This document shows, one piece after another, positions 8,385 through 18,011 of a DNA stretch of 64,000 bases. The notes under the pieces are model-generated. The model had not been told where the DNA came from. It worked only from the letters and a program-made list of their open reading frames with translations, and did no database searches. The position numbers and the translations under genes were made by a program. The DNA comes from Nocardioides marmoriginsengisoli (GTDB lineage: Bacteria > Actinomycetota > Actinomycetes > Propionibacteriales > Nocardioidaceae): the NCBI RefSeq assembly GCF_003725695.1, contig NZ_RJSE01000009.1, forward strand, positions 460,724 through 524,723, written 5' to 3'. Numbering within the stretch: position 1 is the stretch's first letter; the number at the start of each line of letters is the position of its first letter.

Positions 8385-9326
8385 CTAGATAGGCCTGTCG
8401 TCACGGTTGCGGGGATCGATCACACCGACGATCCGCTGGAGGTCGCCGAGCGAGGCGAACTCGATCGTGATCCGGCCCTTCGACTTCCCCATCGCCACCT
8501 TCACCCGGGTGTCCAGGCGATCCGACAGCCGGTCGTTGAGCTCGGCCAGTCCCGGCGCCGTCGGACGGTTCGCCTTGAACCGAACGGTCTCGCCGTCATC
8601 ACTGCCACCACCGACCGCGACGATCTCCTCGAGGCCGCGGACCGAGATTCCCTCCGCCACGACCCGACTGGCGAGCCGGTCCTGAGCACCCGCGTCGGTC
8701 ACACCGAGAAGGGCCCGAGCGTGGCCGGCCGAGAGCACGCCGGCGGCGACCCGGCGCTGGACCGCGGGCGAGAGCTTCAGCAGCCGGAGCGTGTTGCTGA
8801 TCTGCGGACGGCTGCGGCCGATCCGGGTCGAGAGCTCCTCGTGGGTGCACCCGAAGTCGTCGAGGAGCTGCTGGTAGGCGGCCGCCTCCTCCAGTGCGTT
8901 GAGCTGAGACCGGTGCAGGTTCTCCAGCAACGCATCCCGGAGCATGTCGTCGTCTTCGGTCTGGCGGACGATCGCCGGGATCGCGGTCAGCCCCGCTTCG
9001 GTGGTGGCGCGCCAGCGCCGCTCCCCCATGATCAGCTCGTACTGCCCGTCGCCCACGGTGCGGACGACGATCGGCTGCAGCAGGCCGACCTCCTTGATGG
9101 AGTGGACGAGCTCCGCCATCGCCTCCTCGTCGAAGACCTGGCGCGGCTGCTTGGTGTTGGGCCGGATCGCGCTGATCGGCAGCTCGGCGAAGTAGGCGCC
9201 GGCGACGGTCTCCTGGGGCTGGGCCACGGCCACCGCCCCTGCGGCTGCTTCCTGCTCCGTCGGCTCGGGCTGGGTCGGGATCAGCGATCCCAGTCCGCGC
9301 CCGAGTCCACGCCGCTTCTCACTCAT
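8385..9326 (-). CDS. parB: Chromosome partitioning protein ParB
   Basis: A 313-residue CTP-dependent DNA clamp that loads at parS and spreads to organise the origin region. The N-terminus ([14 protein letters not shown]) is typical. The ParB/Srx domain (about residues 45-135) contains the CTP-site motif GERRWRA, and a helix-turn-helix at about 155-180 reads the parS sequence. The C-terminal dimer domain follows. The start overlaps the parA stop by four bases (ATGA). Two parS sites lie within 2 kb. Confidence 0.97.
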   Translation of the reverse strand: MSEKRRGLGRGLGSLIPTQPEPTEQEAAAGAVAVAQPQETVAGAYFAELPISAIRPNTKQPRQVFDEEAMAELVHSIKEVGLLQPIVVRTVGDGQYELIMGERRWRATTEAGLTAIPAIVRQTEDDDMLRDALLENLHRSQLNALEEAAAYQQLLDDFGCTHEELSTRIGRSRPQISNTLRLLKLSPAVQRRVAAGVLSAGHARALLGVTDAGAQDRLASRVVAEGISVRGLEEIVAVGGGSDDGETVRFKANRPTAPGLAELNDRLSDRLDTRVKVAMGKSKGRITIEFASLGDLQRIVGVIDPRNRDDRPI

Positions 9327-10315
9327 GCACTTGCTCCCTTGATCGCCATCTCGCGCGCCGCCTCCAGGTAGCTGAGCGCTCCCGGAGATCCCGGATCGTA
9401 TGTCATCACGCTCTGGCCGTAGCTGGGCGCCTCGGAGACGCGCACCGACCGCGGGATGGCGGTTCGCAGTACCTGGTCCTTGAAGTGCTCCCGGACCTCC
9501 TCGGCGACACCGGCCGCGAGGTTGGTGCGGGCGTCGTACATCGTGATCAGGATCGTGCTGATCGACAGCTCGTGGTTGAGGTGCTGCTTGACCATCTCGA
9601 CGGTCTCGATCAGCTGGCCCAGCCCCTCGAGCGCGTAGTACTCGGCCTGGATCGGGATCAGCATCTCGACACCGGCGACCAGCGCGTTCAGGGTGAGCAG
9701 CCCGAGAGAGGGCGGGCAGTCGATCAGGACGTAGTCAAGACGGTCCTCGTCCTGGCTGCCGATCAACGGGTACGCCGCCAACGCCTTCTTGAGCCGCGAT
9801 TCGCGGGCCACCACGCTGACCAACTCGATCTCCGCGCCGGCGAGGTCGATGGTGGCCGGGACGACGAACAGGCCCGGAAGGTCCGGGTGCTGCTGCACGG
9901 CGTCCGCGAGCGGCATCCCGTCCACCAGCATGTCGTAGGACGACGGAGTCCCCCGCCGGTGGTCGACAGCCAGAGCAGTTGACGCGTTGCCCTGAGGGTC
10001 CAGGTCGACGACGAGCACTCGCTGCCCGCCCTGGGCGAGCGCCACCGCAAGGTTGACGGTCGACGTCGTCTTGCCGACGCCACCCTTCTGGTTGGCGACG
10101 ACCATGACCCGGGTGGCCGCCGGCCGGGGCAAGGGGTCCTGGAAGTTGACGCTCTCCCGCGCGCGCAGCTCGGCCTCGATAGCACGGGCGAGCGGAGTCG
10201 TCTGGTCTCCGTACGCCGTCGGAGCGGCGTCGAGATCCGCGGCGGTTCGTACGGACGGCGGTACTGACGACGGTGCAACGTGGTCCGATTCGGCCACGCC
10301 TTCCTTCTCGTTCAA
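9323..10315 (-). CDS. parA: Chromosome partitioning ATPase ParA
   Basis: A 330-residue ParA/Soj-type ATPase that moves ParB-parS complexes. The deviant Walker A KGGVGKTT is at about residues 76-83, and Walker [10 protein letters not shown] follows near 195-203. The first 70 residues are a variable acidic extension. The start is a TTG, supported by AGGAG five bases upstream. It is the first gene of the parAB operon, and a perfect parS with three DnaA-box-like sites lies directly upstream. Confidence 0.97.
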   Translation of the reverse strand: MNEKEGVAESDHVAPSSVPPSVRTAADLDAAPTAYGDQTTPLARAIEAELRARESVNFQDPLPRPAATRVMVVANQKGGVGKTTSTVNLAVALAQGGQRVLVVDLDPQGNASTALAVDHRRGTPSSYDMLVDGMPLADAVQQHPDLPGLFVVPATIDLAGAEIELVSVVARESRLKKALAAYPLIGSQDEDRLDYVLIDCPPSLGLLTLNALVAGVEMLIPIQAEYYALEGLGQLIETVEMVKQHLNHELSISTILITMYDARTNLAAGVAEEVREHFKDQVLRTAIPRSVRVSEAPSYGQSVMTYDPGSPGALSYLEAAREMAIKGASA

Positions 10316-10333
10316 CAGGACTCCTGAGGCAAT

Positions 10334-10349
10334 GTTTCACGTGAAACAG
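10334..10349. promoter_or_regulatory. parS centromere site (perfect)
   Basis: TGTTTCACGTGAAACA matches the conserved bacterial parS consensus at 16 of 16 bases. It lies 18 bases before the parA start codon, so ParB bound here may also repress parAB. Confidence 0.93.
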
Positions 10350-10361
10350 ACCCGAGGGCCT

Positions 10362-10425
10362 GTGGATAACTTGGTTGGATCTGTGGACAGTCCCGCTCGG
10401 CGGTCCGTCAAAGTCGGTGGATAAC
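10362..10425. promoter_or_regulatory. Three DnaA-box-like sites between parA and rsmG
   Basis: TGTGGATAA at 10362-10370 is a perfect DnaA box. TGTGGACAG at 10383-10391 and GGTGGATAA at 10417-10425 each have one mismatch. All three lie in the same orientation. The cluster is about 3.5 kb from dnaA. Confidence 0.6.
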
Positions 10426-10472
10426 TCCCCGGGTGATGCCAGGGCGGATTCGCTCGAACAGGGGTGATCCGG

Positions 10473-11132
10473 TCATCGCTTGACGATCCGGACCACGCGC
10501 ACCGGGGTCTCCAGGAGGCCTGTGCCGAGTTCGATGACGCCTTGGACCTGACCCTTCTCCTTGCCGATGACCTTGGCTGCATCCGCGACCTCGGTCTCCG
10601 CAGAGGAGCCTTTCATGGCTAGGAACGACCCGCCAGACCTCACCAGCGGCAAAGACCACCGGCTCAGCCGATCCATGGGCGCAACCGCCCTCGACGTGAC
10701 TACGTCGAAGGTCGCCACGCCATGCAAGTCCTCGGCGCGACCGCGGCGTACCCGGACGTTCTTGAGCGCGAGGATCCCGACCGCCTCCTCGAGGAAGGTC
10801 GTCCGCCGGAGCAGGGGCTCGACGAGCGTGACCATCAGATCAGGACGCCGGATCGCCATCACCAGTCCTGGGAGGCCGGCTCCGGAGCCGATGTCGCACA
10901 CCGAGGCACCCTGGTCGACGGCGTCGGTCACGACCGCGCAGTTGAGCAGGTGCCGATCCCAGAGACGCGGAACCTCACGCGGCCCGATCAACCCCCGGAC
11001 GATTCCATCGGTCGCCAGCAGCTCGGCGTACGCCTCGGCTGTGGGGAGGGATTGCGAAAACACCCTCCGCGCCACGTCCGGCGCGGAGGGTGAGTTCGAG
11101 GTATCGGGATCCGTTGGTTTCACGTGAAACAC
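10473..11132 (-). CDS. rsmG: 16S rRNA (guanine527-N7)-methyltransferase RsmG
   Basis: A 219-residue AdoMet-dependent methyltransferase (GidB) that modifies G527 of 16S rRNA; its loss is known to give low-level streptomycin resistance. The AdoMet-binding motif VCDIGSGAGLPGLV is at about residues 78-91. The GTG start at 11132 lies four bases after the jag stop. Codons 1-6 (MFHVKP) are the parS site itself, so the extreme N-terminus is dictated by a centromere sequence. The C-terminal 10-15 residues are basic. Confidence 0.95.
   Translation of the reverse strand: MFHVKPTDPDTSNSPSAPDVARRVFSQSLPTAEAYAELLATDGIVRGLIGPREVPRLWDRHLLNCAVVTDAVDQGASVCDIGSGAGLPGLVMAIRRPDLMVTLVEPLLRRTTFLEEAVGILALKNVRVRRGRAEDLHGVATFDVVTSRAVAPMDRLSRWSLPLVRSGGSFLAMKGSSAETEVADAAKVIGKEKGQVQGVIELGTGLLETPVRVVRIVKR
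11116..11131. promoter_or_regulatory. parS centromere site inside the start of rsmG
   Basis: GGTTTCACGTGAAACA matches the parS consensus at 15 of 16 bases. It covers codons 1-6 of rsmG. Confidence 0.88.
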
Positions 11133-11136
11133 CGCA

Positions 11137-11697
11137 TCAAGCGGGGAGGACCACCACGCAGCGACGCGGCTCGACGCCTTCGGACTCGGACTTGAGACCG
11201 GCGGCGGCCACCGCGTCGTGGACGACCTTGCGCTCGAACGGGGACATCGGCTCCAGAGTCACGGACTCGCCGGACTCCTGGACCTCCGCCACGACCTTCG
11301 CCGCCTGCTCCTCCAGCGCCGCCCGGCGGGCAGCCCGGTGGCCGGAGACATCGAGCATCAGCCGAGACCGCTCACCTGTCTCCCGGTAGACCGCCAGCCG
11401 GGTCAACTCCTGGAGCGCGTCCAGCACCTCGCCGTTGTCACCGACCAGCTGCGGCAGGTTCGCTCCCACGATGGAGACGGTGGCGCGGTCACCCTCGACG
11501 TCCATGTCCAGGTCGCCGTCGAGGTCGGCGATCTCCAGGAGCTCCTCGAGGTAGTCGGCCGCGATCTCACCTTCCTGCTCGAGGCGCTTCACCCGGGGAA
11601 GACGCTCGGAGCCCTGGTCGGTGGCCTCGACGTCGACGACGGTCTCGTCCACAGCGACGTCGTCGGCCAGGGTCTCGGTGTCAGTGGTCTCGCTCAT
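11137..11697 (-). CDS. jag: RNA-binding protein Jag / KhpB (KH and R3H domains)
   Basis: A 186-residue protein of the SpoIIIJ-associated (Jag/KhpB) family, an RNA-binding partner conserved beside yidC. The acidic N-terminus (residues 1-45) is followed by a KH-like domain (about 50-115) and an R3H domain at the C-terminus (FERKVVHDAVAAAGLKSES, about 150-175). The ATG at 11697 overlaps the yidC stop (ATGA). A longer frame would run through yidC. It is co-transcribed with yidC and rsmG. Confidence 0.92.
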   Translation of the reverse strand: MSETTDTETLADDVAVDETVVDVEATDQGSERLPRVKRLEQEGEIAADYLEELLEIADLDGDLDMDVEGDRATVSIVGANLPQLVGDNGEVLDALQELTRLAVYRETGERSRLMLDVSGHRAARRAALEEQAAKVVAEVQESGESVTLEPMSPFERKVVHDAVAAAGLKSESEGVEPRRCVVVLPA

Positions 11698-12701
11698 TCG
11701 GAATCTCCCTGCTCGGTGCTGTCGCCCTGCGGCGATGGGTTCTTGGGTGCCTGCGCACGGCGCTGCTGGCGGGACTGCTTCTTGGGCTGCTGACGCTGAG
11801 ACGGCCGGCGGTCCACCACGGGCTCCTCCACCGCAACGGCGCTGTCGGCGCCGGGAGCAGGCAGGCCCTTGGCCTTCGCCTTGGCTTCGTCCCGCAGCTG
11901 CTTGGCGCGGGCGGCCTCGGTGTTGGGAGCCGGGTTGTTCCGGATCACGTAGAACTGCTGGCCCATCGTCCACAGGTTCGACGTCGTCCAGTACAGGAGA
12001 ACGCCGATCGGGAACGCGATACCGCCGACAGCGAAGACCAGCGGCAGCACGTAGAGGAGGAGCTTCTGCTGCTGGGCGTACGGACCGGACAGCGCGTCGG
12101 CCGGCATGTTCTTGCTCATCAGCTGGCGCTGGGTGAGGAAGGTGGTGGCGGTCATCGCCAGCACCAGGATGATCGCGATGATCTGAACCGTGGAGTTGCC
12201 GTCCGAGTTCAGGAACGTCGAGGAGATCTCGCCGCCGAAGAGCTTCGCGTCAGCGAGCTGCTTGGCGCGGTCGTCACTCAGGACACCGTGGCCGTTGCCC
12301 TTCTTGGCCGCCTGGTCCAGCAGCCGGAAGAGCGCGAGGAAGATCGGCATCTGCACGATCAGTGGCAGGCAGGAGGAGAACGGGTTGGTCCCGGTGTCCT
12401 TGTAGAGCGCCATCGTCTCCTGGGTCAGGCGCTCACGGTCGTGGCCGTACTTCTTCTGCAGCTCCTTGACCTTGGGCTGGAGCAGCTGCATGTTCCGGCT
12501 GGACTTGATCTGCTTGACGAACAGCGGGATCAGCGCGGCCCGGATCACCAGCGTCAGGCCGACGATCGAGAGTGCCCAGGAGACGCCGGACTCCGGCCCG
12601 AAGACCGAGCCCCAGAGCTCGTGCCAGCCGACCAGGACCACCGACACCACGTAGTACAGCGGCGTCATGATGAAGCTGCCGATATCGCCGAGGAAACCCA
12701 C
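11694..12701 (-). CDS. yidC: Membrane protein insertase YidC
   Basis: A 335-residue Oxa1/YidC insertase that helps place proteins in the cytoplasmic membrane with or without SecYEG. It has the Gram-positive layout of five membrane segments (about residues 10-30, 40-60, 105-130, 170-190 and 215-245), the conserved Arg after the first core helix (RAALIPLFVKQ), and a long Lys/Arg/Gln-rich tail (about 265-335). It follows yidD directly. Confidence 0.95.
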   Translation of the reverse strand: MGFLGDIGSFIMTPLYYVVSVVLVGWHELWGSVFGPESGVSWALSIVGLTLVIRAALIPLFVKQIKSSRNMQLLQPKVKELQKKYGHDRERLTQETMALYKDTGTNPFSSCLPLIVQMPIFLALFRLLDQAAKKGNGHGVLSDDRAKQLADAKLFGGEISSTFLNSDGNSTVQIIAIILVLAMTATTFLTQRQLMSKNMPADALSGPYAQQQKLLLYVLPLVFAVGGIAFPIGVLLYWTTSNLWTMGQQFYVIRNNPAPNTEAARAKQLRDEAKAKAKGLPAPGADSAVAVEEPVVDRRPSQRQQPKKQSRQQRRAQAPKNPSPQGDSTEQGDSE

Positions 12702-13040
12702 TCAGACTCCTTGAGTCGTGTTCACGGACCCAGCGGACGCTGGGGTCATGTCGATCGAAAGTTCGCTGTGGTCGTGCTGGGTGCGGGCCTTGGTCGCCTT
12801 CGCAGGCACCGGGTCGTACCCGCCGGCCGCCCACGGGTGGCACGAGGCAACTCGACGTACGGCCAGCCAGCTGCCCTTGATCCCGCCGTGCACCGAGACC
12901 GCTTCGAGCGCGTACGCCGAGCAGGTCGGGTGGTAGCGGCAGACCTGGCCGTAGAGGGGGCTGATCGCGAACCGGTAGCCCTTGAGGAGACCGATGAGGA
13001 TCCACCTCAGAGGCGAGAACCGCATCCATCCCTCCCTCAT
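12702..13040 (-). CDS. yidD: Membrane protein insertion efficiency factor YidD
   Basis: A 112-residue YidD-family protein. The family signature [15 protein letters not shown] and the later [12 protein letters not shown] are clear. I choose the ATG at 13040 ([10 protein letters not shown]), which overlaps the rnpA stop as ATGA, over a start five codons earlier. The C-terminal 40 residues after the signature are variable. It lies in the conserved rpmH-rnpA-yidD-yidC order. Confidence 0.93.
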   Translation of the reverse strand: MREGWMRFSPLRWILIGLLKGYRFAISPLYGQVCRYHPTCSAYALEAVSVHGGIKGSWLAVRRVASCHPWAAGGYDPVPAKATKARTQHDHSELSIDMTPASAGSVNTTQGV

Positions 13041-13378
13041 GCTCGACCCAGACAACGATCGAGTTCGACGGAAAGAGCCCGCGAATCTGCATCGGCTGAC
13101 GGCGGGAGCGCCCGGACCACGAGCATGCTGCCGACCGGGAGCGAATCGATCCGCTCCCGCACCAGGTGCCGGAGCCGGCGCTTCACGCGGTTCCGGGTCA
13201 CGGCGGGGCCGACCGACTTCGCGACGACGAACCCCACCTGAGTGGGTGAACTTATCGCTTTGTCGACATTCGGCTCCACCAGGTGCACCACCATCAAGGG
13301 ACCGCCGGCACGGCGGCCCCGGCGGACCACGTGCCGAAATCCTTCGGCAGTGGTCAGACGGTTGTTCGAGGGCAGCAC
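13037..13378 (-). CDS. rnpA: Ribonuclease P protein component
   Basis: The 113-residue protein subunit of RNase P, which trims the 5' leader of pre-tRNAs with the RnpB RNA. The signature basic helix [16 protein letters not shown] is at about residues 58-73. The length is typical. It starts 17 bases after rpmH. It contains a copy of the 11-mer GCTTTGTCGAC (13257-13267). Confidence 0.95.
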   Translation of the reverse strand: MLPSNNRLTTAEGFRHVVRRGRRAGGPLMVVHLVEPNVDKAISSPTQVGFVVAKSVGPAVTRNRVKRRLRHLVRERIDSLPVGSMLVVRALPPSADADSRALSVELDRCLGRA

Positions 13379-13395
13379 CTCAGGTCAGCAGGAGC

Positions 13396-13533
13396 TCAGA
13401 CCGCGAGGCTGCTGCGACCCTTGCGGCGGCGCGAGGACAGGATCGCGCGACCCGCGCGGGTCCGCATCCGGAGACGGAAGCCGTGCACCTTGTGACGGCG
13501 ACGGTTGTTCGGCTGGTACGTACGCTTGCTCAT
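13396..13533 (-). CDS. rpmH: 50S ribosomal protein L34
   Basis: The 45-residue L34, the smallest conserved ribosomal protein. The sequence starts [19 protein letters not shown] and is rich in Arg and Lys throughout. The ATG at 13533 is the standard start, and upstream in-frame codons are not conserved. It is the first gene of the rpmH-rnpA-yidD-yidC-jag-rsmG run that leaves the origin leftward. Confidence 0.97.
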   Translation of the reverse strand: MSKRTYQPNNRRRHKVHGFRLRMRTRAGRAILSSRRRKGRSSLAV

Positions 13534-14044
13534 GAAGATCTCCACGCGCTTCTGTTGGGGATACTGCTGGGAAGTGCCCAGTGACACGTGTCTACTACCG
13601 GGTCGCACGACGCAGAACGTCGCCAGTCGGCCGGAGATCCGGTACGGATATCCAGCAGCTCGACTGGCACCGCCTGCCCGCGCGGCAGAACCCAGAACTG
13701 GGTCCGATCGTGGACATGCGGCACCGGTCGAACCGGTATCGACCTTCCCACGGTACGCGGCATCCGATTGGACGGTCAATTCGCAGAATGACACGGAGCC
13801 CCAAGGCCCGGTCAAAAGAGGCGACTATGCACCCTGAGTACGCCTAGGCGCGCAGCGACACGCCGGGAAAACGACGAAACCTGTGGACGACCAGTTGATC
13901 GCCGACGGCATCAGTTGTTAAGTTCGCACACCGACCCGCCTGAAAACGCTGAGTTCACCACTCAATTTCATGCTCGCGCACCCTGCACAACCTGTGGACA
14001 AAGGTGTGGATCGGACAACCAGGACGAGGGAGCACGAGGCGCAC
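13534..14044. other. rpmH-dnaA intergenic region with DnaA boxes (part of the origin region)
   Basis: These 511 bases hold no convincing gene, only short shadow frames. The dnaA-proximal third has DnaA-box-like sites: TGTGGACGA at 13882-13890 (one mismatch from TGTGGACAA), a perfect TGTGGACAA at 13993-14001, and TGTGGATCG at 14005-14013 (two mismatches from TGTGGATAA). Divergent promoters for rpmH and dnaA must lie here. The boxes near dnaA suggest autoregulation. Confidence 0.65.
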
Positions 14045-15541
14045 GTGGATTCAGCAGCAGGCACCGGTTCGACGAACACCGGTGGATCAGCCAATCGGGA
14101 GCTGGACGCCCTCTGGCCGACCATCCTCGACAGCCTTGCTCCGAACCAGCGCGTCTGGTTGGCCACGAGCAAGCCGGTGATGCTCGCCGAGTCGACCGCC
14201 GTCATCGCCGTCCCCAACGAGTTCACCAGGACCCAGCTCGAGGGCCGGCTCCGCACCCGTCTCGAGGACGCGCTCAGCGACAGCCTCAACCGGCCGATCC
14301 GGATCGCCGTGAGCGTCGACGACTCGCTGGCCACCGACGAGACCAACGACCCGCAGCTGGCGATCACTGCGGACGCACCGGTCGAGGACGTCGAACCGGC
14401 CACCGCGTTCGACCAGGCACCGAACATCAATACATCGTTTAATCAACAAGGTGCTTTGTCGACAAACATCCAGGGCAGCACGTCGTTGACCACGGGCATC
14501 CCGGACAGCCCGCTGAACCCGCGGTACACCTTCGAGACCTTCGTCATCGGCTCGTCCAACCGGTTCGCCCACGCCGCGGCCGTCGCCGTCGCCGAGGCAC
14601 CCGGCAAGGCCTACAACCCGTTGCTGGTCTACGGCGACTCCGGTCTCGGCAAGACCCACCTGCTGCACGCGATCGGCCACTACGTCCGGAGCCTCTACAC
14701 CGGGGCGAAGATCCGGTACGTCTCCTCGGAGGCGTTCACCAACGACGTGATCAACGCGATCAAGGACGCGAACACGGCGGCACTGCAGCGCCGGTACCGC
14801 GACGTCGACGTGCTCCTGATCGACGACATCCAGTTCCTGGAAGGCAAGCAGCAGACGCAGGAGGAGTTCTTCCACACCTTCAACACGCTGCACAACGCCA
14901 ACAAGCAGATCGTGATCAGCTCGGATCGGCCGCCGAAGCGACTGACCCAGCTCGAGGACCGGTTGCGGAACCGGTTCGAGTGGGGTCTGCTCACCGACGT
15001 CCAGCCGCCCGACCTCGAGACCCGGATCGCGATCCTGCGCAAGAAGGCCGCGGCCGATCGCCTGCACGCGCCGGCCGACGTGCTCGAGTTCATCGCCAGC
15101 CGGATCCAGACCAACATCCGCGAGCTCGAGGGTGCGCTGATCCGGGTGACCGCCTTCGCGAGCATCAACCACCAGGAGGTCGACATGACCCTGGCGGAGA
15201 TCGTGCTCAAGGACCTGATCCCCGAGGGCGGCGAGCCGCAGGTGACCGCCGGGCTGATCATCGCGCAGACCGCGTCGTACCACTCGTTCAGCATCGAGGA
15301 CCTCTGCGGCCCGAGCCGGACCCGTGCCCTGGTGACGGCCCGCCAGATCGCGATGTACCTGTGTCGCGAGCTGACCGACCTCTCGCTCCCGAAGATCGGC
15401 CAGCAGTTCGGCGGCCGCGACCACACCACCGTGATGAACGCCGAACGACGGATCCGCAAGGACCTGGCCGAGCGCCAGACCACCTACAAGACGGTCAACG
15501 AGCTCACCATGCGGATCAAGCAGCAAGCCAAGCAGCCGTAG
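14045..15541 (+). CDS. dnaA: Chromosomal replication initiator DnaA
   Basis: A 498-residue AAA+ initiator that binds DnaA boxes and melts the origin. Domain I (about residues 15-90) and a variable linker (about 90-155) are followed by the AAA+ core with Walker A GDSGLGKTHLLHA, Walker B VDVLLIDDIQFL and the sensor region. Domain IV carries the DnaA signature GGRDHTTVMNAERRI. I prefer the GTG at 14045 (MDSAAGTGS). An ATG at 13970 would overlap DnaA boxes. The linker contains an AT-rich patch (about 14427-14470) unlike the rest of the gene. Confidence 0.97.
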   Translation: MDSAAGTGSTNTGGSANRELDALWPTILDSLAPNQRVWLATSKPVMLAESTAVIAVPNEFTRTQLEGRLRTRLEDALSDSLNRPIRIAVSVDDSLATDETNDPQLAITADAPVEDVEPATAFDQAPNINTSFNQQGALSTNIQGSTSLTTGIPDSPLNPRYTFETFVIGSSNRFAHAAAVAVAEAPGKAYNPLLVYGDSGLGKTHLLHAIGHYVRSLYTGAKIRYVSSEAFTNDVINAIKDANTAALQRRYRDVDVLLIDDIQFLEGKQQTQEEFFHTFNTLHNANKQIVISSDRPPKRLTQLEDRLRNRFEWGLLTDVQPPDLETRIAILRKKAAADRLHAPADVLEFIASRIQTNIRELEGALIRVTAFASINHQEVDMTLAEIVLKDLIPEGGEPQVTAGLIIAQTASYHSFSIEDLCGPSRTRALVTARQIAMYLCRELTDLSLPKIGQQFGGRDHTTVMNAERRIRKDLAERQTTYKTVNELTMRIKQQAKQP

Positions 15542-15922
15542 GAACCACCGTGAATTCCTGTGGTTCACCGGGTCGATTCCGGTGGACAGCCTGGGGACTC
15601 ACTGTGGAGAAGCGGACAAGACCGTGCACAACCACCTCCTGGAACCACAGGAACGTGTCGTTCCACCACCGGAGATCCACAGCCCTCGTGGATCACAAAA
15701 CTGTCGGTGACCTGCAGTTATCTGGGTTATCCACAGAATCCACCGGCCCTACTACTACGACTAGATCTACTAATTCATCCTTCGCCGCGCCACAACCGGG
15801 ACCGACTCGACTTGGGGACAACCTCCCGGGTGAAACACGAGCGTGGCAGGATGCCCAGTCCCAGGGACCCGTCCCAGGCATGAGTCCTCAACCTTGAGGT
15901 AGACCCGCAGGAGGCAACACCC
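15542..15922. other. oriC: Replication origin oriC (dnaA-dnaN intergenic)
   Basis: These 381 non-coding bases between dnaA and dnaN hold a perfect DnaA box TTATCCACA (15727-15735), TGTGGAGAA with one mismatch (15603-15611), and weaker sites around 15582-15590, 15673-15681 and 15689-15697. An AT-rich stretch at about 15750-15780 (ACTAGATCTACTAATTCATC) is a candidate unwinding element. Gene strand switches here, with leftward genes before and rightward genes after. The exact start site cannot be read from sequence. Confidence 0.8.
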
Positions 15923-17086
15923 GTGAAGTTCCGCGTCGAGCGCGATGTTCTCGCTGATGCCGTTGCATGGACGGCCCGCGCTCTCCCCTTGCGTCCCAGC
16001 GCACCTGTCCTCGCCGGCCTGCTGATCGAAGCCGGGAACATCGACGGGACGGACGGCCTGCAGCTGTCCACCTTCGACTACGAGACCTCCGCGCGGGCCA
16101 CCTTGAACGCCGACGTCTCGATCGAGGGCCGGGCCCTGGTCTCCGGTCGGCTCCTCGCCGACATCTGCCGCAGCCTGCCGAACAAGCCGGTCGAGATGTC
16201 GATCGAGGGCGCGAAGGTCACCCTGACCTGCGGTTCGGCGCGGTTCAGCCTGCAGACCATGCCGGTCGAGGACTACCCGTCGCTGCCGCCGATGCCGGAA
16301 GCCCGCGGCCGGGTCAAGAGCGAGCTGTTCGCCCACGCCGTCGGCCAGGCGGTCACCGCCGCCGGCCGGGACGACATGCTGCCGGTGCTGACCGGTGTCC
16401 GGCTGGAGCTCGACGGCAGCTCGATCTCGATGCTCGCCACCGACCGCTTCCGGCTCTCCCAGCGCGAGCTCGAGTGGGAGCCGGGCGCACCCGATCTGTC
16501 GGCCGCCGCGCTGGTGCCGGCGAAGGTCCTCGCCGATACCGCCAAGTCGCTGACCGGGGGTGCCGAGATCGCGATCGCCCTCTCCGCCTCCGGCGCCGGT
16601 GAAGGCATCATCGGCTTCGAGGGTTCCGCCGGCGGCGGCATCCGTCGTACGACGACCCGGTTGCTCGACGGCGAGTTCCCCAAGGTCCGGTCCCTCTTCC
16701 CGAGCGAGCACCTCACCCTGGCGCGGGTCGACCGCTCGGTGCTGATCGACGCGGTGAAGCGGGTCGCCCTGGTCGCCGAGCGCAACACCGCCGTCCAGCT
16801 GGCGTTCGCCGACGGGGTCCTCACCCTCGACGCCGGGTCCGGCGAGGAGGCGATGGCGAGCGAGTCGATCGAGGCCAACATCACCGGTGACGACCTGACC
16901 ACCGGCTTCAACCCGCAGTTCCTGCTCGACGGACTGACGGCCCTGGAGACCCCGTTCGTGGAGCTGGCCTTCACCACGTCGGCCAAGCCCGTCGTACTCT
17001 CGGGAGTGGACACGTTGGAGTCTTCCGGCGACGCGACCGACTCGACCTTCAAGTACCTCCTGATGCCTCGCCGCCTGCTCTCCTGA
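15923..17086 (+). CDS. dnaN: DNA polymerase III beta subunit (sliding clamp)
   Basis: The 387-residue ring-forming clamp that holds DNA polymerase III on the template. It contains three tandem clamp domains of about 125 residues each. The start MKFRVERDVLADAVAW and the end SGDATDSTFKYLLMPRRL are characteristic. The GTG at 15923 follows GCAGGAGGC. It is the first gene after the origin on the right arm. Confidence 0.98.
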   Translation: MKFRVERDVLADAVAWTARALPLRPSAPVLAGLLIEAGNIDGTDGLQLSTFDYETSARATLNADVSIEGRALVSGRLLADICRSLPNKPVEMSIEGAKVTLTCGSARFSLQTMPVEDYPSLPPMPEARGRVKSELFAHAVGQAVTAAGRDDMLPVLTGVRLELDGSSISMLATDRFRLSQRELEWEPGAPDLSAAALVPAKVLADTAKSLTGGAEIAIALSASGAGEGIIGFEGSAGGGIRRTTTRLLDGEFPKVRSLFPSEHLTLARVDRSVLIDAVKRVALVAERNTAVQLAFADGVLTLDAGSGEEAMASESIEANITGDDLTTGFNPQFLLDGLTALETPFVELAFTTSAKPVVLSGVDTLESSGDATDSTFKYLLMPRRLLS

Positions 17087-17103
17087 CCGAAAGGACGCAG
17101 CGC

Positions 17104-18009
17104 ATGCACCTCGGACTCGTCGGCCTCGGCAAGATGGGCGGCAACATGCGCACCCGGTTGCGCAACGCCGGCCACACGGTCACCGGGTTCGACCGCAACC
17201 CGGAGGTCTCGGACGCGGCCAGCCTCGAGGAGCTGGTCGCGGCGCTGCCGAGTCCCAAGGTCGTCTGGGTGATGGTTCCGGCCGGCGGTCCGACCGACGA
17301 CACCGTGGTCGCGCTGAACGGACTGCTCGGTGAGGGCGACCTCGTCGTCGACGGCGGCAACTCGCGCTGGACCGAGGACCTTCGGCACGCCGAGCTGCTG
17401 GCCGCGAAGGGCATCGGGTTCGTGGACTGCGGTGTATCCGGCGGCGTCTGGGGGCTGGAGAACGGCTACGCGCTGATGGCCGGCGGCAGTGCTGCCGACA
17501 TCGCCAAGGTGCAGCCGGCGTTCGATGCGTTGAAGCCGGCGGGCGAGTACGGCTGGGTGCACGCCGGCAAGGTCGGCGCCGGGCACTTCTCCAAGATGGT
17601 TCACAACGGCATCGAGTACGCGATCATGCAGTCCTACGCCGAGGGCTGGGAGCTCCTCGAGACGGTCGACCTGGTCGAGAACGTCACCGAGGTCTTCCGC
17701 TCCTGGAAGGAGGGCACGGTCATCCGGTCGTGGCTGCTCGACCTGCTGGTCGCTGCCCTCGACGAGAAGCCCGGCCTCGAGGGGATCCGCGGCTACGCCG
17801 ACGATTCCGGTGAGGGTCGGTGGACGGTCGAGGCCGGCATCGAGCACGCCGTCGCGACACCCGCGATCACGGCCGCGCTCTACGCCCGGTTCGTCTCGCG
17901 CCAGGACGACAGCCCGGCGATGAAGGCGATCGCGGCGATGCGCAACCAGTTCGGCGGTCACGCGCTGCACACCGAGCCGCCGGCCGGCGGAGACGCCGCC
18001 AGCGCGTAG
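17104..18009 (+). CDS. gnd: 6-phosphogluconate dehydrogenase, decarboxylating (short type)
   Basis: A 301-residue enzyme of the pentose phosphate pathway that oxidises 6-phosphogluconate to ribulose 5-phosphate. It has an N-terminal Rossmann motif [12 protein letters not shown] (about residues 4-15), the substrate motif [14 protein letters not shown] (about 112-125) and the catalytic Lys in [13 protein letters not shown]. It is the short form common in actinobacteria. Its place between dnaN and recF is a well-conserved actinobacterial order. Confidence 0.93.
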   Translation: MHLGLVGLGKMGGNMRTRLRNAGHTVTGFDRNPEVSDAASLEELVAALPSPKVVWVMVPAGGPTDDTVVALNGLLGEGDLVVDGGNSRWTEDLRHAELLAAKGIGFVDCGVSGGVWGLENGYALMAGGSAADIAKVQPAFDALKPAGEYGWVHAGKVGAGHFSKMVHNGIEYAIMQSYAEGWELLETVDLVENVTEVFRSWKEGTVIRSWLLDLLVAALDEKPGLEGIRGYADDSGEGRWTVEAGIEHAVATPAITAALYARFVSRQDDSPAMKAIAAMRNQFGGHALHTEPPAGGDAASA

Positions 18010-18011
18010 CG

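Noticed and set aside
15825..15840. GTGAAACACG as a third parS
   Set aside because: Only one half of the palindrome is present.
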